This document shows positions 1 through 8,360 of a DNA stretch of 64,000 bases, piece by piece. Under the pieces are notes generated by a model that saw nothing but the letters and a program-made list of their open reading frames with translations, made no database searches and had not been told where the DNA came from. Every line of letters starts with the position of its first letter. The first letter of the stretch is position 1. This stretch comes from Thiodiazotropha sp040793985 (GTDB lineage Bacteria; Pseudomonadota; Gammaproteobacteria; Chromatiales; Chromatiaceae). The translations under genes were made by a program, and so were the position numbers. Where the stretch lies: positions 28,858 to 92,857 of the forward strand of contig JBFNJI010000051.1 in assembly GCA_040793985.1 (NCBI GenBank), written 5' to 3'.

Positions 1-519
1 GAGCGTTTCAGACTGCCGATCATGACTTTCATCGACACCCCCGGGGCCTATCCTGGCGTGGGTGCCGAGGAGCGGGGTCAAAGCGAGGCCATTGCCCGTA
101 ACCTCAAGGTGATGTCGGGGTTGCGCACCCCCATCATCTGTACCGTGATCGGAGAGGGCGGATCGGGCGGTGCCCTGGCCGTCGGCGTCGGTGATCGCAT
201 CCTGATGCTGCAATACAGCACCTACTCGGTTATCTCCCCTGAGGGCTGTGCCTCGATCCTCTGGAAGAGTGCCGAGAAGGCACCGCTGGCGGCGGAGGCG
301 ATGGCGATCACCTCGGACCGCTTGAAGGAGCTGGGACTGATCGACGAGATCGTGCCGGAACCCCTGGGCGGCGCCCATCGTGACATTGAGACCATGGCCA
401 AGAATCTCAAGCATGCGCTGCTGGAGGGGCTGGACAACATCACCAGCATGGCCATAGACAAGCTGCTGGATACCCGCTATCAGCGTCTCATGCAGTATGG
501 CCAGTTCGCCGGAGATTGA
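1..519 (+). CDS. accA: Acetyl-CoA carboxylase carboxyltransferase subunit alpha, 3' part
   Basis: This is the carboxyltransferase alpha subunit of acetyl-CoA carboxylase, which with AccD moves the carboxyl group from biotin-BCCP to acetyl-CoA to make malonyl-CoA, the first step of fatty acid synthesis in the cytoplasm. The frame is open from base 1, so the gene starts upstream; 172 codons are present out of roughly 320 usual for the family. The visible part holds the glycine-rich crotonase-fold loop GEGGSGGA and the stretch YSVISPEGCASILW, both typical of AccA. It ends with TGA at 517-519. The 91-bp gap to tilS suggests the two may be co-transcribed. Confidence 0.97.
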   Translation, partial: ERFRLPIMTFIDTPGAYPGVGAEERGQSEAIARNLKVMSGLRTPIICTVIGEGGSGGALAVGVGDRILMLQYSTYSVISPEGCASILWKSAEKAPLAAEAMAITSDRLKELGLIDEIVPEPLGGAHRDIETMAKNLKHALLEGLDNITSMAIDKLLDTRYQRLMQYGQFAGD

Positions 520-610
520 TCCGGTGATCACCGCCAGATTCCTTTATCCTTGACGTCGGGAGCGGCGATAGTGGTTCGCCCCCGACAAGTGACTTTCACA
601 AGGAGCCCCC

Positions 611-1945
611 GTGAATCTCACGGCCCAGCAGCTGCTTGAAATCCTCGAACAGCTGCCCCAGGCTTTCCGCTGCCAGCTTGCCCTCAGCGGGGGACTCGAC
701 TCCTGTGTGCTGCTCCATCTGCTCGCTGAACTCAGACCAAGGCTCCCCTATGAGCTTCGGGCGATCCATGTACACCATGGGATGCAACCCGATGCGGACA
801 GCTGGCAGACTCACTGCGAACAGTTGTGCAAGGAGTACCGCATCCCCCTGCAGACTGTGCAACTCAAGCTGACCCTGAACAGCGGTGACAGCCTGGAGGC
901 GGCGGCCCGCGAGTACCGCTACCAGGCACTGGCCGCCAACATGGGGGAGGGGGATCTGCTGCTCACCGCTCAGCACCGGGACGATCAGGCGGAGACCCTG
1001 CTGCTGCAGCTGTTGCGGGGCAGCGGCCCCGCCGGACTTGCCGCGATGCCACCCCTTGCCAGATTCGAACCCGGCTGGTTGGCACGACCCCTGTTGGGCT
1101 TTTCCCGCGACACCCTGGAAGCCTATGCACAGGAGCAGGGGCTGAGCTGGCGTGAAGATCCCTCCAACCAGGACCTGCGTTTCGATCGTAACTTCATCCG
1201 TCATCAGGTGATGCCGTTGCTGCGCTCCCGCTGGCCGGCGGCCGCCACCACCCTCTCCAGGGCCGCCCGTTTCAGTGGCGAACTGCTGATGCTGGTGAGA
1301 GAGGAGGCCGAAGAGGATCTGGCCAGCGCCCGCGACGGCAATAACGATACACTTTCGATCCCGGCCCTGAAACGGCTCAACTCAGTACGCCTGAGAAACC
1401 TGCTGCGCCACTGGATCAGTGCCGCCGGAGCACCCCTGCCAAGTTCGAAAAAGCTTGCCCGCATCGAACATGAAGCGGTGAACGGCCGCATCGATGCGGT
1501 GCCGCTTATCCGCTGGTCGGATTGGGAGGTACGCCGATATCGCGACAGGCTCTTTCTCAATCCTATCCAAGTCATCGATATTCCCGTCCAGCCACTGACC
1601 TGGCCGGACGCCAAGGAGCTGAAACTCCCCGGCGGCCTGGGGCGACTGGTTCTACGAGCAGATGTTCAAGGCATTTCTGCAAGTCGCTGGCAACAGGCAG
1701 AAGTGGAGGTGCGTTTCCGTCAAGGCGGCGAGCGTTGCAAACCACCTGGGCAGAGCCACCACCGCCCGCTGAAAAAGCTCCTCCAGGAGTGGGGTGTGCC
1801 ACCCTGGGAGCGGGAACAGCTGCCGCTGGTCTATCTGGACGGTGAATTTGCGGCGGTGCCCGGGCGCTGTGTATGCCAGCCTTTTCAGGCACGGTCGGGT
1901 GAAGATGCCATCGTTGTCGATTGGGTGAAAACACGGCATGAATAG
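611..1945 (+). CDS. tilS: tRNA(Ile)-lysidine synthase TilS
   Basis: TilS attaches lysine to C34 of the CAU-anticodon tRNA-Ile using ATP, changing its decoding from AUG to AUA and its charging from Met to Ile. The 444-residue product has the PP-loop ATP-pyrophosphatase motif SGGLDS at residues 26-31, the IHVHHGM segment shortly after, and the family C-terminal domain (KPPGQSHHRPLKKLLQEWGVPPWER). The start is GTG at 611, preceded by AAGGAG at the right distance. Lying next to accA is a common gammaproteobacterial arrangement. Confidence 0.96.
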   Translation: MNLTAQQLLEILEQLPQAFRCQLALSGGLDSCVLLHLLAELRPRLPYELRAIHVHHGMQPDADSWQTHCEQLCKEYRIPLQTVQLKLTLNSGDSLEAAAREYRYQALAANMGEGDLLLTAQHRDDQAETLLLQLLRGSGPAGLAAMPPLARFEPGWLARPLLGFSRDTLEAYAQEQGLSWREDPSNQDLRFDRNFIRHQVMPLLRSRWPAAATTLSRAARFSGELLMLVREEAEEDLASARDGNNDTLSIPALKRLNSVRLRNLLRHWISAAGAPLPSSKKLARIEHEAVNGRIDAVPLIRWSDWEVRRYRDRLFLNPIQVIDIPVQPLTWPDAKELKLPGGLGRLVLRADVQGISASRWQQAEVEVRFRQGGERCKPPGQSHHRPLKKLLQEWGVPPWEREQLPLVYLDGEFAAVPGRCVCQPFQARSGEDAIVVDWVKTRHE

Positions 1946-2314
1946 CAATGGCTCAAATGCGTAATTGATGAAGATTGAACAATCTATCCCTCTCTTGGAA
2001 GAACCCCAAGCTGATTGGAAGAGTACGATTGGCGACAAGCATCAAGGTAAGGGGAGCCAGATCTATCGAATGGTCGATTTCTCCCTTGTACAGTTTTGGT
2101 TCGGTATCCCAAATGAGCGGCGAGTAACGCCGAGTGTGCCTATTCAGGTCAGCCTCGAGGACAGTTCCATAGGGACGCATACCGAAGGGCTGGCTATTAG
2201 TCCGCCCAACGGCGTTATCAATCCCTCATGCGGTATAACTGCACAGCGCTCATCTTGCCTGGCTGGGTAAAACATCAGTCCCAGCAGGGCCGATCGGATT
2301 TGCGTTGTCAGGTC
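1946..2314. other. Gap between tilS and a convergent lipoprotein gene
   Basis: This 369-bp stretch lies between two convergent genes. A 101-codon open frame runs through part of it on the plus strand (1965-2270), but it has no convincing ribosome binding site and no recognisable domain, so I do not call it a gene. I see no clear terminator hairpin with a T-run. Confidence 0.5.
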
Positions 2315-3313
2315 CTAGTTCACAAACCAGAGCTGGTCTGCGATTACGCTCTCGCCAATGCCCCAACGCCCATCGATTTCAAGCTTGATTCCGAGCGAGA
2401 GATCACTAAACAGACCGTTGTGGAAAATGGTGTGAAACTCTGTCTCTATGTCGAGGCTGTTGATAAACAGTCGCACGCCCGGGTTGTGGCGCATAACGAA
2501 CCCTGTGAGTTGCACAAGTGAACCGGATACGAATTCGGATGTGTCCACATGGCTCATCAGTTCGGAAACCTGGAGTTCACCATCGCTATCCAGCGAGCCT
2601 CTGGCGATCACCACCATTCCCTGGTTCGGCGTCCCTCCGGGCAGGTCCATGATCAAGGTGCCGCTGTAGTCGACGTTCAAGTCATTGATCCTGAAACGCA
2701 TTGCACCGTAATCCAGTGCGGAGATGTCGCCGATTACCTGTACATTCTCCCTAACAGGACCTATCTGTACATGTGTGGCGACTATCTCCCCGTCCACATT
2801 AGGCAATCCGCTGACCTGAACCGGCGTGCCATGAGTCAGGTCAAAAACAGAGTCGGCGTCGAGCGGGGGTGAGAAACGGGTATCGGGACTGATCCGCACG
2901 CTCTGGCCCATGGCAGATATGCGCCGGCCCACCGGATCTGTGCCTTCGACCGGGCCTATGACATTTGCATTGTAGGATATGCGCTCGGCGGTGCCGCTCT
3001 TCCAGCCTGCGTCGAGCATACCGTGGACTGCCACCACATAGCCGGGTCGGAGGTCGTCGGCTATACCGGGTTCTCCATTTATCGTAACGACGGCAGCGTT
3101 GGTCTCATAGACGACGCTGTTGACGGTCAGGCTCGACTGAGTGGTGATCGGGCCGATGGAGACGACCGCGGTCGGTGACTCAGTGGCCGGGGTGAAATCC
3201 GGTACATTGATCGTCGGTCCGTCATAGCTCAACTCGACGCTGCTGCCGCCACAGGAGATGAGTGGAACCACCAGCACTAGGATTAACAGCTGATATATTT
3301 TCCGCCTGCACAT
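2315..3313 (-). CDS. DUF5666-type lipoprotein
   Basis: This is a predicted exported lipoprotein of 332 residues. It begins with a short basic stretch and a hydrophobic core ending in the lipobox LISC, with the lipidated cysteine at residue 21. The rest consists of repeated beta-rich segments of the DUF5666 kind: phrases such as VVAVHGMLD, TPVQVSGLPN, MVVIARGSLD and SLVQLTGFV recur at intervals, suggesting four or five small OB-like barrels in tandem. The function of DUF5666 proteins is not established. The start ATG at 3313 follows GAGG with about 9-10 bases between. It stands alone. Confidence 0.8.
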   Translation of the reverse strand: MCRRKIYQLLILVLVVPLISCGGSSVELSYDGPTINVPDFTPATESPTAVVSIGPITTQSSLTVNSVVYETNAAVVTINGEPGIADDLRPGYVVAVHGMLDAGWKSGTAERISYNANVIGPVEGTDPVGRRISAMGQSVRISPDTRFSPPLDADSVFDLTHGTPVQVSGLPNVDGEIVATHVQIGPVRENVQVIGDISALDYGAMRFRINDLNVDYSGTLIMDLPGGTPNQGMVVIARGSLDSDGELQVSELMSHVDTSEFVSGSLVQLTGFVMRHNPGVRLFINSLDIETEFHTIFHNGLFSDLSLGIKLEIDGRWGIGESVIADQLWFVN

Positions 3314-3573
3314 GATGCTTACCTCAATTTGTTCACTTCTAGTCCTCTGAACCGTTTGTGTCTACTACGTACGGAAATCCAATGACTTTTCGGTGTAGTA
3401 ATTTGCTACTGCTAGGGGAATTAAAGTGCTGTGTGCAGGTAATTTCTTACGGATTTTAAAATCCGCCGGGTATTTTCAATCCATCAGTGGCGAGAAGGGC
3501 AAAAAGCGGGAAAGGTGAAGCAGGCGGCAGGACTTTGCCTGTCGCAGAGGGGGCATGAGTCGGCTGATCCCGG

Positions 3574-4695
3574 CTAGCTCGGTAGTGGGACCTCGTTTTT
3601 GTATCGATTGCGAAATTCTGTGGGGGTCATCTCCATGATCTCCTTGAAGGCCTTGTTGAAGACGGTCAGCGAGCGGTAGCCGACGTCGAGGGCTATGGTC
3701 AAAACCGGCAGATGGCGGGTCTCGGGCGCCAGCAACAGCTTTGCCGCCTCTTCGATCCGGTAGCGGTTGAGAAACTGGTTATAGTTGCGGTAGCCAAGGT
3801 GGCCATTGATCATGCGGCGTAATAGGTACTCCTTCATCTCCATTCGTTCCGCAAGGCGGCCTATGGTCAGTCCCTCCTCGCGGTAAAGCCGTTTTTCGAC
3901 CATCAAGCGCTCGAGCTCCCGAATAAATGCGCTGCCCGTCAGGTCCTCTTCATCCACTTCGTCGTCAGTGGAAACCCGTTGAGGTGTTACAGGCGTCTCA
4001 GATGGAATCTCATGATCCGGTTTCCCACTGCGAAATCCTAATGAATACAAATAGATACCAAGAATGATCAGAAAAAAGAACCCGGCGACCAGGGTGTTCA
4101 TCATTTCCGAGCGCGGTTTGCCGAGACCTGCAAACTCAACAAAGGTTATGACCAGTATGATGGTTCCACTGATCAGCACACTCACCATACGGGTGCGGCG
4201 GCGGCTCTCGACAAGGTCAACCCGCCACTCCCTGAGTGCATGATACATGGCTAATATCACCAGTATCGAATTGATCAGCACAAGCGGTACGAGGGCCAAT
4301 CCGTTGTAAGCGACATCCGAGCGAATGACCCAATGAACCATGCCGCGGAAGTCACCGAAGGTGATGTAGTGACCGATAGTTCCAAGCCCGGCAGAGACCA
4401 GGTAGATCAGTAGGTATGACCAGTTCCATTGAAACGAGTCATCAAAAAGCGATTTCGACAACAGCCAGAATGCAACCGACGCCGCTGCGCATAACAGGTT
4501 GAGCGGGATCTCCAGCGCAAGTGAATCCCAATCCTGGGTGTACTCGAAGCTGCCGATTGCGGCGGCGCCGAGGGCTAGAATGGCGCCCAATATGGCACTC
4601 GGTCGTTTCCGGTGATCCCTGATCAAAATCAACGCCAGGAGTACCAGCAGCACCGTGTTGCCAATGCGAAAAAACAGATCGAGCTGAGTTAACAT
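3574..4695 (-). CDS. Membrane-anchored AraC-family transcriptional regulator
   Basis: The N-terminal ~235 residues hold about seven hydrophobic segments, followed by a charged linker and a C-terminal AraC-type double helix-turn-helix (roughly the last 110 residues; RIEEAAKLLL and VGYRSLTVFNKAFKEIMEMTPTEFR are the typical second-HTH signature). A membrane-embedded sensor tied to an AraC DNA-binding domain fits direct sensing of a membrane or lipophilic signal, but the signal is unknown. I chose ATG at 4695, which has AAAGG 8 bases upstream; a GTG at 4734 would add 13 residues. It is divergent from the hydrolase/methyltransferase pair and may control them (inference). Confidence 0.85.
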   Translation of the reverse strand: MLTQLDLFFRIGNTVLLVLLALILIRDHRKRPSAILGAILALGAAAIGSFEYTQDWDSLALEIPLNLLCAAASVAFWLLSKSLFDDSFQWNWSYLLIYLVSAGLGTIGHYITFGDFRGMVHWVIRSDVAYNGLALVPLVLINSILVILAMYHALREWRVDLVESRRRTRMVSVLISGTIILVITFVEFAGLGKPRSEMMNTLVAGFFFLIILGIYLYSLGFRSGKPDHEIPSETPVTPQRVSTDDEVDEEDLTGSAFIRELERLMVEKRLYREEGLTIGRLAERMEMKEYLLRRMINGHLGYRNYNQFLNRYRIEEAAKLLLAPETRHLPVLTIALDVGYRSLTVFNKAFKEIMEMTPTEFRNRYKNEVPLPS

Positions 4696-4758
4696 TGGAT
4701 GTACCTTTATGTCGGTTGGCGTCGGTGTCACCAATGATGTGCAACTCTGGAAAATTAT

Positions 4759-5571
4759 ATGTCAAATAGACCTGATTTCGGCAGGCCATTGTCTCCAGCG
4801 ATTCTGTTACTGCTCCTGGCAGCTTGCGCCGGCTTGCCGGATGCCTCGCTGGAAGCGGTTCAGGGCAGGAAAGTGGATATCGCAGCCAAGGGGGAGGGCA
4901 GCCCGGTGATCGTATTCGAATCGGGCATGGGTCCGACCATGTCTACCTGGTCACCCGTGTTTGAAGACCTCAGTAGAGTTTCCAGGGTCTTTTCATACAA
5001 CCGGCCTGGATACGGCCGAAGCGATCTACGCACTACTCCGGGTAGTGCCAGGGAGATCGCGGAGCAACTGCATGACAACTTAGTCGCCAGCGGCCAAAAG
5101 CCGCCCTTTTTGCTGGTTGGGCATTCCGCGGGCGGACTCTATGTCAATATGTTCGCGCGGCTCTATCCGCAACAGGTTGCAGGTGTCGTTTTGATAGACT
5201 CATCACACCCGTCCCAATTCGAGTATTTTAGGAAAGAGCGTCCATTGCTCTATTCTACATTCACGGCTACGACGACCTTGGGGCGAACCAGATACGAGGC
5301 CTCGATTTTAAAGCGTGTGCATAGTGAGTTTCTATCCGTCGAACCCTTTCCCGATATCCCCCTGGTTATCCTGACCGCTGAAAAATCATCCTTGTTCGAA
5401 GATCGGGAGATGCGCAAGAAGTGGCTCGGGTTTCAGCGTGAGCTTGCCGAGATGTCCTCAAAGTCAAAGCATAGGGTTGTCGCTGGCAGTGGCCATTTTA
5501 TCCATCGCGACAGGCCGCAAGCGGTGATAAAGGAGATCACGGCACTCATTGACGAGATAAGAGGCAAATGA
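4759..5571 (+). CDS. Alpha/beta hydrolase, predicted lipoprotein
   Basis: This 270-residue protein belongs to the alpha/beta hydrolase fold. The nucleophile elbow GHSAGG places the catalytic serine near residue 123, and the late GSGHFIHRDRP segment supplies the probable catalytic histidine near residue 247. The N-terminus has a hydrophobic run ending LLAAC, a lipobox with the cysteine at residue 23, so it is probably anchored in the membrane facing the periplasm. The substrate cannot be inferred. Its last 4 bases overlap the next gene (ATGA), so the two are translationally coupled. It is divergent from the membrane AraC regulator. Confidence 0.85.
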   Translation: MSNRPDFGRPLSPAILLLLLAACAGLPDASLEAVQGRKVDIAAKGEGSPVIVFESGMGPTMSTWSPVFEDLSRVSRVFSYNRPGYGRSDLRTTPGSAREIAEQLHDNLVASGQKPPFLLVGHSAGGLYVNMFARLYPQQVAGVVLIDSSHPSQFEYFRKERPLLYSTFTATTTLGRTRYEASILKRVHSEFLSVEPFPDIPLVILTAEKSSLFEDREMRKKWLGFQRELAEMSSKSKHRVVAGSGHFIHRDRPQAVIKEITALIDEIRGK

Positions 5572-6182
5572 ATCGATTACTACAGGAGCTGTTGAACGAA
5601 CTCGAAGCGTTCGGGCGCAGTAACGATCAGGCCATCTCGGAGCGTTCGCGGCGGATGCTCAATATTACCCGCGATACGGGTGAATTTCTGTCCGTTATCG
5701 TGCAGGCAACAAGTGCCAGGCGCCTGCTTGAGATCGGAACCTCAAACGGCTACTCGACGCTTTGGCTTGCACTTGCAGCACAGGCCGTCGATGGACAAGT
5801 CATAACCGTAGAGTTGTCAGAAATGAAGGCCGCCATGGCTGCCGGTAATTTCGATCGCGCCGGTTTGTCCGACTTCATTACCCAGGTAGTGGGTAATGCT
5901 GCAGAACTTATCGAGGCAGAGGCAGACGGCAGTTTTGATCTCATATTTCTCGACTCCGAACGCAATGAATATCTGGACTGGTGGCCAAATATCCGTCGCA
6001 TATTGCGCCCGGGTGGCCTGCTAATCGTGGACAATGCCCTATCCCATGCAGACGAGACCGCCTCCTTTGTAGGAGCGGTTTCCGAAGACCGGGAGTTCAC
6101 CGGTTGCACCGTGCCGGTGGGCAAAGGCGAGTTTCTTGCCTACCGCGCAGTTGAACAACCTATCGCCACCCGGGAACGCTGA
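5568..6182 (+). CDS. O-methyltransferase (class I SAM-dependent)
   Basis: This is a 204-residue SAM-dependent methyltransferase of the catechol/caffeoyl-CoA O-methyltransferase group. LLEIGTSNGYSTLWLA (about residues 55-70) is the SAM-binding motif I. DLIFLDSERNEYLDWW is the metal and substrate region, and RPGGLLIVDNAL is the typical post-motif strand. The start ATG overlaps the stop of the hydrolase gene, implying joint expression and possibly a shared pathway. The substrate is unknown. Confidence 0.88.
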   Translation: MNRLLQELLNELEAFGRSNDQAISERSRRMLNITRDTGEFLSVIVQATSARRLLEIGTSNGYSTLWLALAAQAVDGQVITVELSEMKAAMAAGNFDRAGLSDFITQVVGNAAELIEAEADGSFDLIFLDSERNEYLDWWPNIRRILRPGGLLIVDNALSHADETASFVGAVSEDREFTGCTVPVGKGEFLAYRAVEQPIATRER

Positions 6183-6203
6183 AGCAGGCAGCTTGGATAG
6201 CCT

Positions 6204-6641
6204 ATGAAAACCGATCGGGGTACGTATGTATTGGTGTTGCGGACAGAGACTGATGCAGCTGTGGAGATAGGACGATGGGGTGTCCTCACTATCCAGCCCG
6301 GGCACTATCTCTATATAGGCAGTGCTTTTGGATCAGGCGGTGTTCGTGCCCGTGTCACCAGGCATTGCCGCCAGTCGAAGCCGAAACACTGGCATATCGA
6401 CTACCTAAGGGAGCTGGCAACAGTCGAATCGGTCTGGTACAGCCACAGACAGGCGCGCCTGGAGCACCACTGGGCGAAGGCGTTGGCCAAGTTGAGCCAG
6501 GCGCAGCCGGTCCTGGGATTCGGTTGCAGCGACTGCAGGTGCGATACACACCTTTTCTATTTCAGGAAGGCGCCGAACTTGGCGGGATTCGCCAAGATAC
6601 TCGGTTATTCTGTTCAATCATGCACCTGTGAAGAGGGCTAG
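6204..6641 (+). CDS. DUF123 / GIY-YIG-like nuclease family protein
   Basis: This 145-residue protein matches the DUF123 family, distantly related to GIY-YIG nucleases. It has the opening GTYVLVLR, then GHYLYIGSAFGSGGVRARVTRH, where GHYLYIG stands for the GIY-YIG core and the arginines for the catalytic helix, then KPKHWHIDYLRE and a cysteine-rich GCSDCRCDTHLFYF. Some archaeal relatives are fused to endonuclease III-like proteins; the bacterial role is unproven. It follows the methyltransferase after 21 bases and may share its transcript. Confidence 0.88.
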   Translation: MKTDRGTYVLVLRTETDAAVEIGRWGVLTIQPGHYLYIGSAFGSGGVRARVTRHCRQSKPKHWHIDYLRELATVESVWYSHRQARLEHHWAKALAKLSQAQPVLGFGCSDCRCDTHLFYFRKAPNLAGFAKILGYSVQSCTCEEG

Positions 6642-6655
6642 CCGCAAGTCATTCG

Positions 6656-7519
6656 TCAGTGGAGGAAATTGAACATTCGGTTGCGATAGCGCTTTACCAA
6701 TTCACCCTGTCCCCCCAGTAGCTCGAAGATACGCAACATCTCCTTCTGCGCGGCGTTGTCGCCGTAGCTGCGATCCTTTTGCATTAGGGTCATGAGTAAC
6801 TCCAGGGCCCCTTCGTAGTCGTTTTCCATCACCTTGTGGGAGGCCAACAGATGCAGAGCCTCGCTATCGGCCGAATTCTTCTGCAGGCGCTTCTCGAGCT
6901 CCGCCACGGGGGGGCTGTCGGCAGTGGCGCGATCGATCTCGATCCGTGCCAGCATCGAGGCCACTTCCGGATTGTCCCTCTCCTCGGCAGGCAGGGCCTT
7001 GAGCAGCTGCTCGGCCTCGTCAAGCTTACCCAGGGTGGCCATGTAGCGGGCATAGGCGAGTCTGACCCTGGGGCTCTCGGGATCGGCCTCGCTGGCCTGC
7101 TTCAGCAGGACGCCCGCATCTTCGGTGTTTCCCTGCAGCAGCATGGCATCCGCCTGGGCCAACAGGGCGTCGGACTCACGAGGGATGTACTTATCGAGAA
7201 AGCTGCGGATCTCCGCCTCGGGCAGCGCACCCATGAACTCATCCACCATCTGACCCTGATGGAACAGCTTTACATTGGGAATACTGCGGACCTGAAAGTG
7301 GGCCGCCAGCTGCTGCTCCTGTTCGGTGTTGACCTTGGCGACAAGGAATTTGCCCTGATACTCATCGGCCAGTTTCGCCAGGGTGGGCATCAGGGCCTTA
7401 CAGGGGTTGCACCACTCGGCCCAGAAATCGACCAGCACCGGCACGTGCATGGAGTTCTCCAATACCAGCTGTTGAAAACGGTCTGTGGTGACATCAAAGA
7501 CATAGGATTGATCAGCCAT
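6656..7519 (-). CDS. cnoX: Thioredoxin-TPR protein of the YbbN/CnoX type
   Basis: An N-terminal thioredoxin domain (residues 1-110) carries an intact redox motif WCNPC (cysteines 37 and 40) and the cis-proline segment RSIPNVKLF. It is followed by TPR-like helices (LLQGNTEDAGVLLKQASEADP, VRLAYARYMATLGKLDEAEQLL). This is the build of YbbN/CnoX, a chaperone-redoxin working with GroEL. E. coli YbbN lacks a full CxxC, while this protein has one, so it may also be redox-active. I chose ATG at 7519, which has AGGAG upstream; a TTG at 7543 would lengthen it by 8 residues. It is divergent from trxC, a pairing that suggests a common response to oxidative stress (inference). Confidence 0.92.
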   Translation of the reverse strand: MADQSYVFDVTTDRFQQLVLENSMHVPVLVDFWAEWCNPCKALMPTLAKLADEYQGKFLVAKVNTEQEQQLAAHFQVRSIPNVKLFHQGQMVDEFMGALPEAEIRSFLDKYIPRESDALLAQADAMLLQGNTEDAGVLLKQASEADPESPRVRLAYARYMATLGKLDEAEQLLKALPAEERDNPEVASMLARIEIDRATADSPPVAELEKRLQKNSADSEALHLLASHKVMENDYEGALELLMTLMQKDRSYGDNAAQKEMLRIFELLGGQGELVKRYRNRMFNFLH

Positions 7520-7650
7520 ATTGTGAATGCTCCTGTGGGTCAATCGGTCTGGGGCGCCATTATACTGAATTCACAACAAAATAAAGGAGTTGAAATAGCC
7601 CTTCCCAAACCCCATCTAAGGACGAACCTCCCGAGATGGAAACAGATCAA

Positions 7651-8094
7651 ATGAGTGAAGCCCTACATGTCGTCTGTCCCCACTGCGACGGTATCAATCG
7701 AATCCCCGCCGAGCGTCTGGGTGATGGCGCAAAGTGCGGCAAGTGCCACCAGTCGCTGTTTCCAGGTAAACCGCTGGAATTGGATGAGAGGCGGTTTACG
7801 CGCCATGCGCAGAAGAGCGAGATTCCCCTGCTGATCGATTTCTGGGCCCCCTGGTGCGGACCCTGCCAGATGATGGCGCCGGCGTTCGAGGGGGCGGCCG
7901 TTCAGCTCGAACCGGCTGTGCGCCTGATCAAGGTCAATACCGAGGAGGCGCAGCAGCTGGGTGCCCGCTTCGCCATCCGCAGCATTCCCACCCTGATGCT
8001 GATGCGGGGGGGCAGGGAGGTCGCCCGCCAGGCGGGGGCAATGGATCAGGGGGGGATCGTGCAGTGGACCCGGCAGCAGTTGTTGGGCCAGTGA
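7651..8094 (+). CDS. trxC: Thioredoxin TrxC
   Basis: TrxC (thioredoxin 2) is a cytoplasmic disulfide reductase with an extra N-terminal zinc finger. Here the zinc ligands are CPHC near residue 9 and CGKC about 25 residues later, and the active site WCGPC follows in the thioredoxin fold, with the cis-Pro segment RSIPTLML. The family N-terminus begins just before VVCPHC, so I prefer ATG at 7651; an in-frame ATG at 7636 would add five residues. The gene is divergent from the cnoX-like gene. Confidence 0.93.
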   Translation: MSEALHVVCPHCDGINRIPAERLGDGAKCGKCHQSLFPGKPLELDERRFTRHAQKSEIPLLIDFWAPWCGPCQMMAPAFEGAAVQLEPAVRLIKVNTEEAQQLGARFAIRSIPTLMLMRGGREVARQAGAMDQGGIVQWTRQQLLGQ

Positions 8095-8307
8095 ACAGGG
8101 TAAAAGTCTCAGCTGAGCCTGGACAGGATCATCCGCCTATCAATTCAGCTGCTGGTTGAATGACAGTTTGGGATTGCTTCATCTCAGGGTGATAAAAGGC
8201 TGTAAGGAGATAGACAGCTTCTGCTGCCATACGTACAATACCCGATCAACCATTTCGGGCGTAATCCTCGGTCGACACGTCCGGAACCAACTGTATACGC
8301 ATACCCC

Positions 8308-8337
8308 GGGGCAGGCACTTCGTGACCTGCCCCTTTT
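8308..8337 (+). terminator. Terminator-like hairpin in the carA leader
   Basis: GGGGCAGG (8308-8315) pairs perfectly with CCTGCCCC (8326-8333), an inner CAC/GTG extends the stem, and TTTT follows directly. It lies only 24 bases before the carA start and about 210 bases after the trxC stop. It can be read as the trxC terminator or as an attenuator for carAB. Confidence 0.6.
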
Positions 8338-8360
8338 GCACGCCTGTAGTGGAGAGTTTC

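Noticed and set aside
1965..2521. Two overlapping plus-strand open frames between tilS and the DUF5666 gene
   Set aside because: No ribosome binding site, no recognisable family, and the second lies mostly antisense to the lipoprotein gene.
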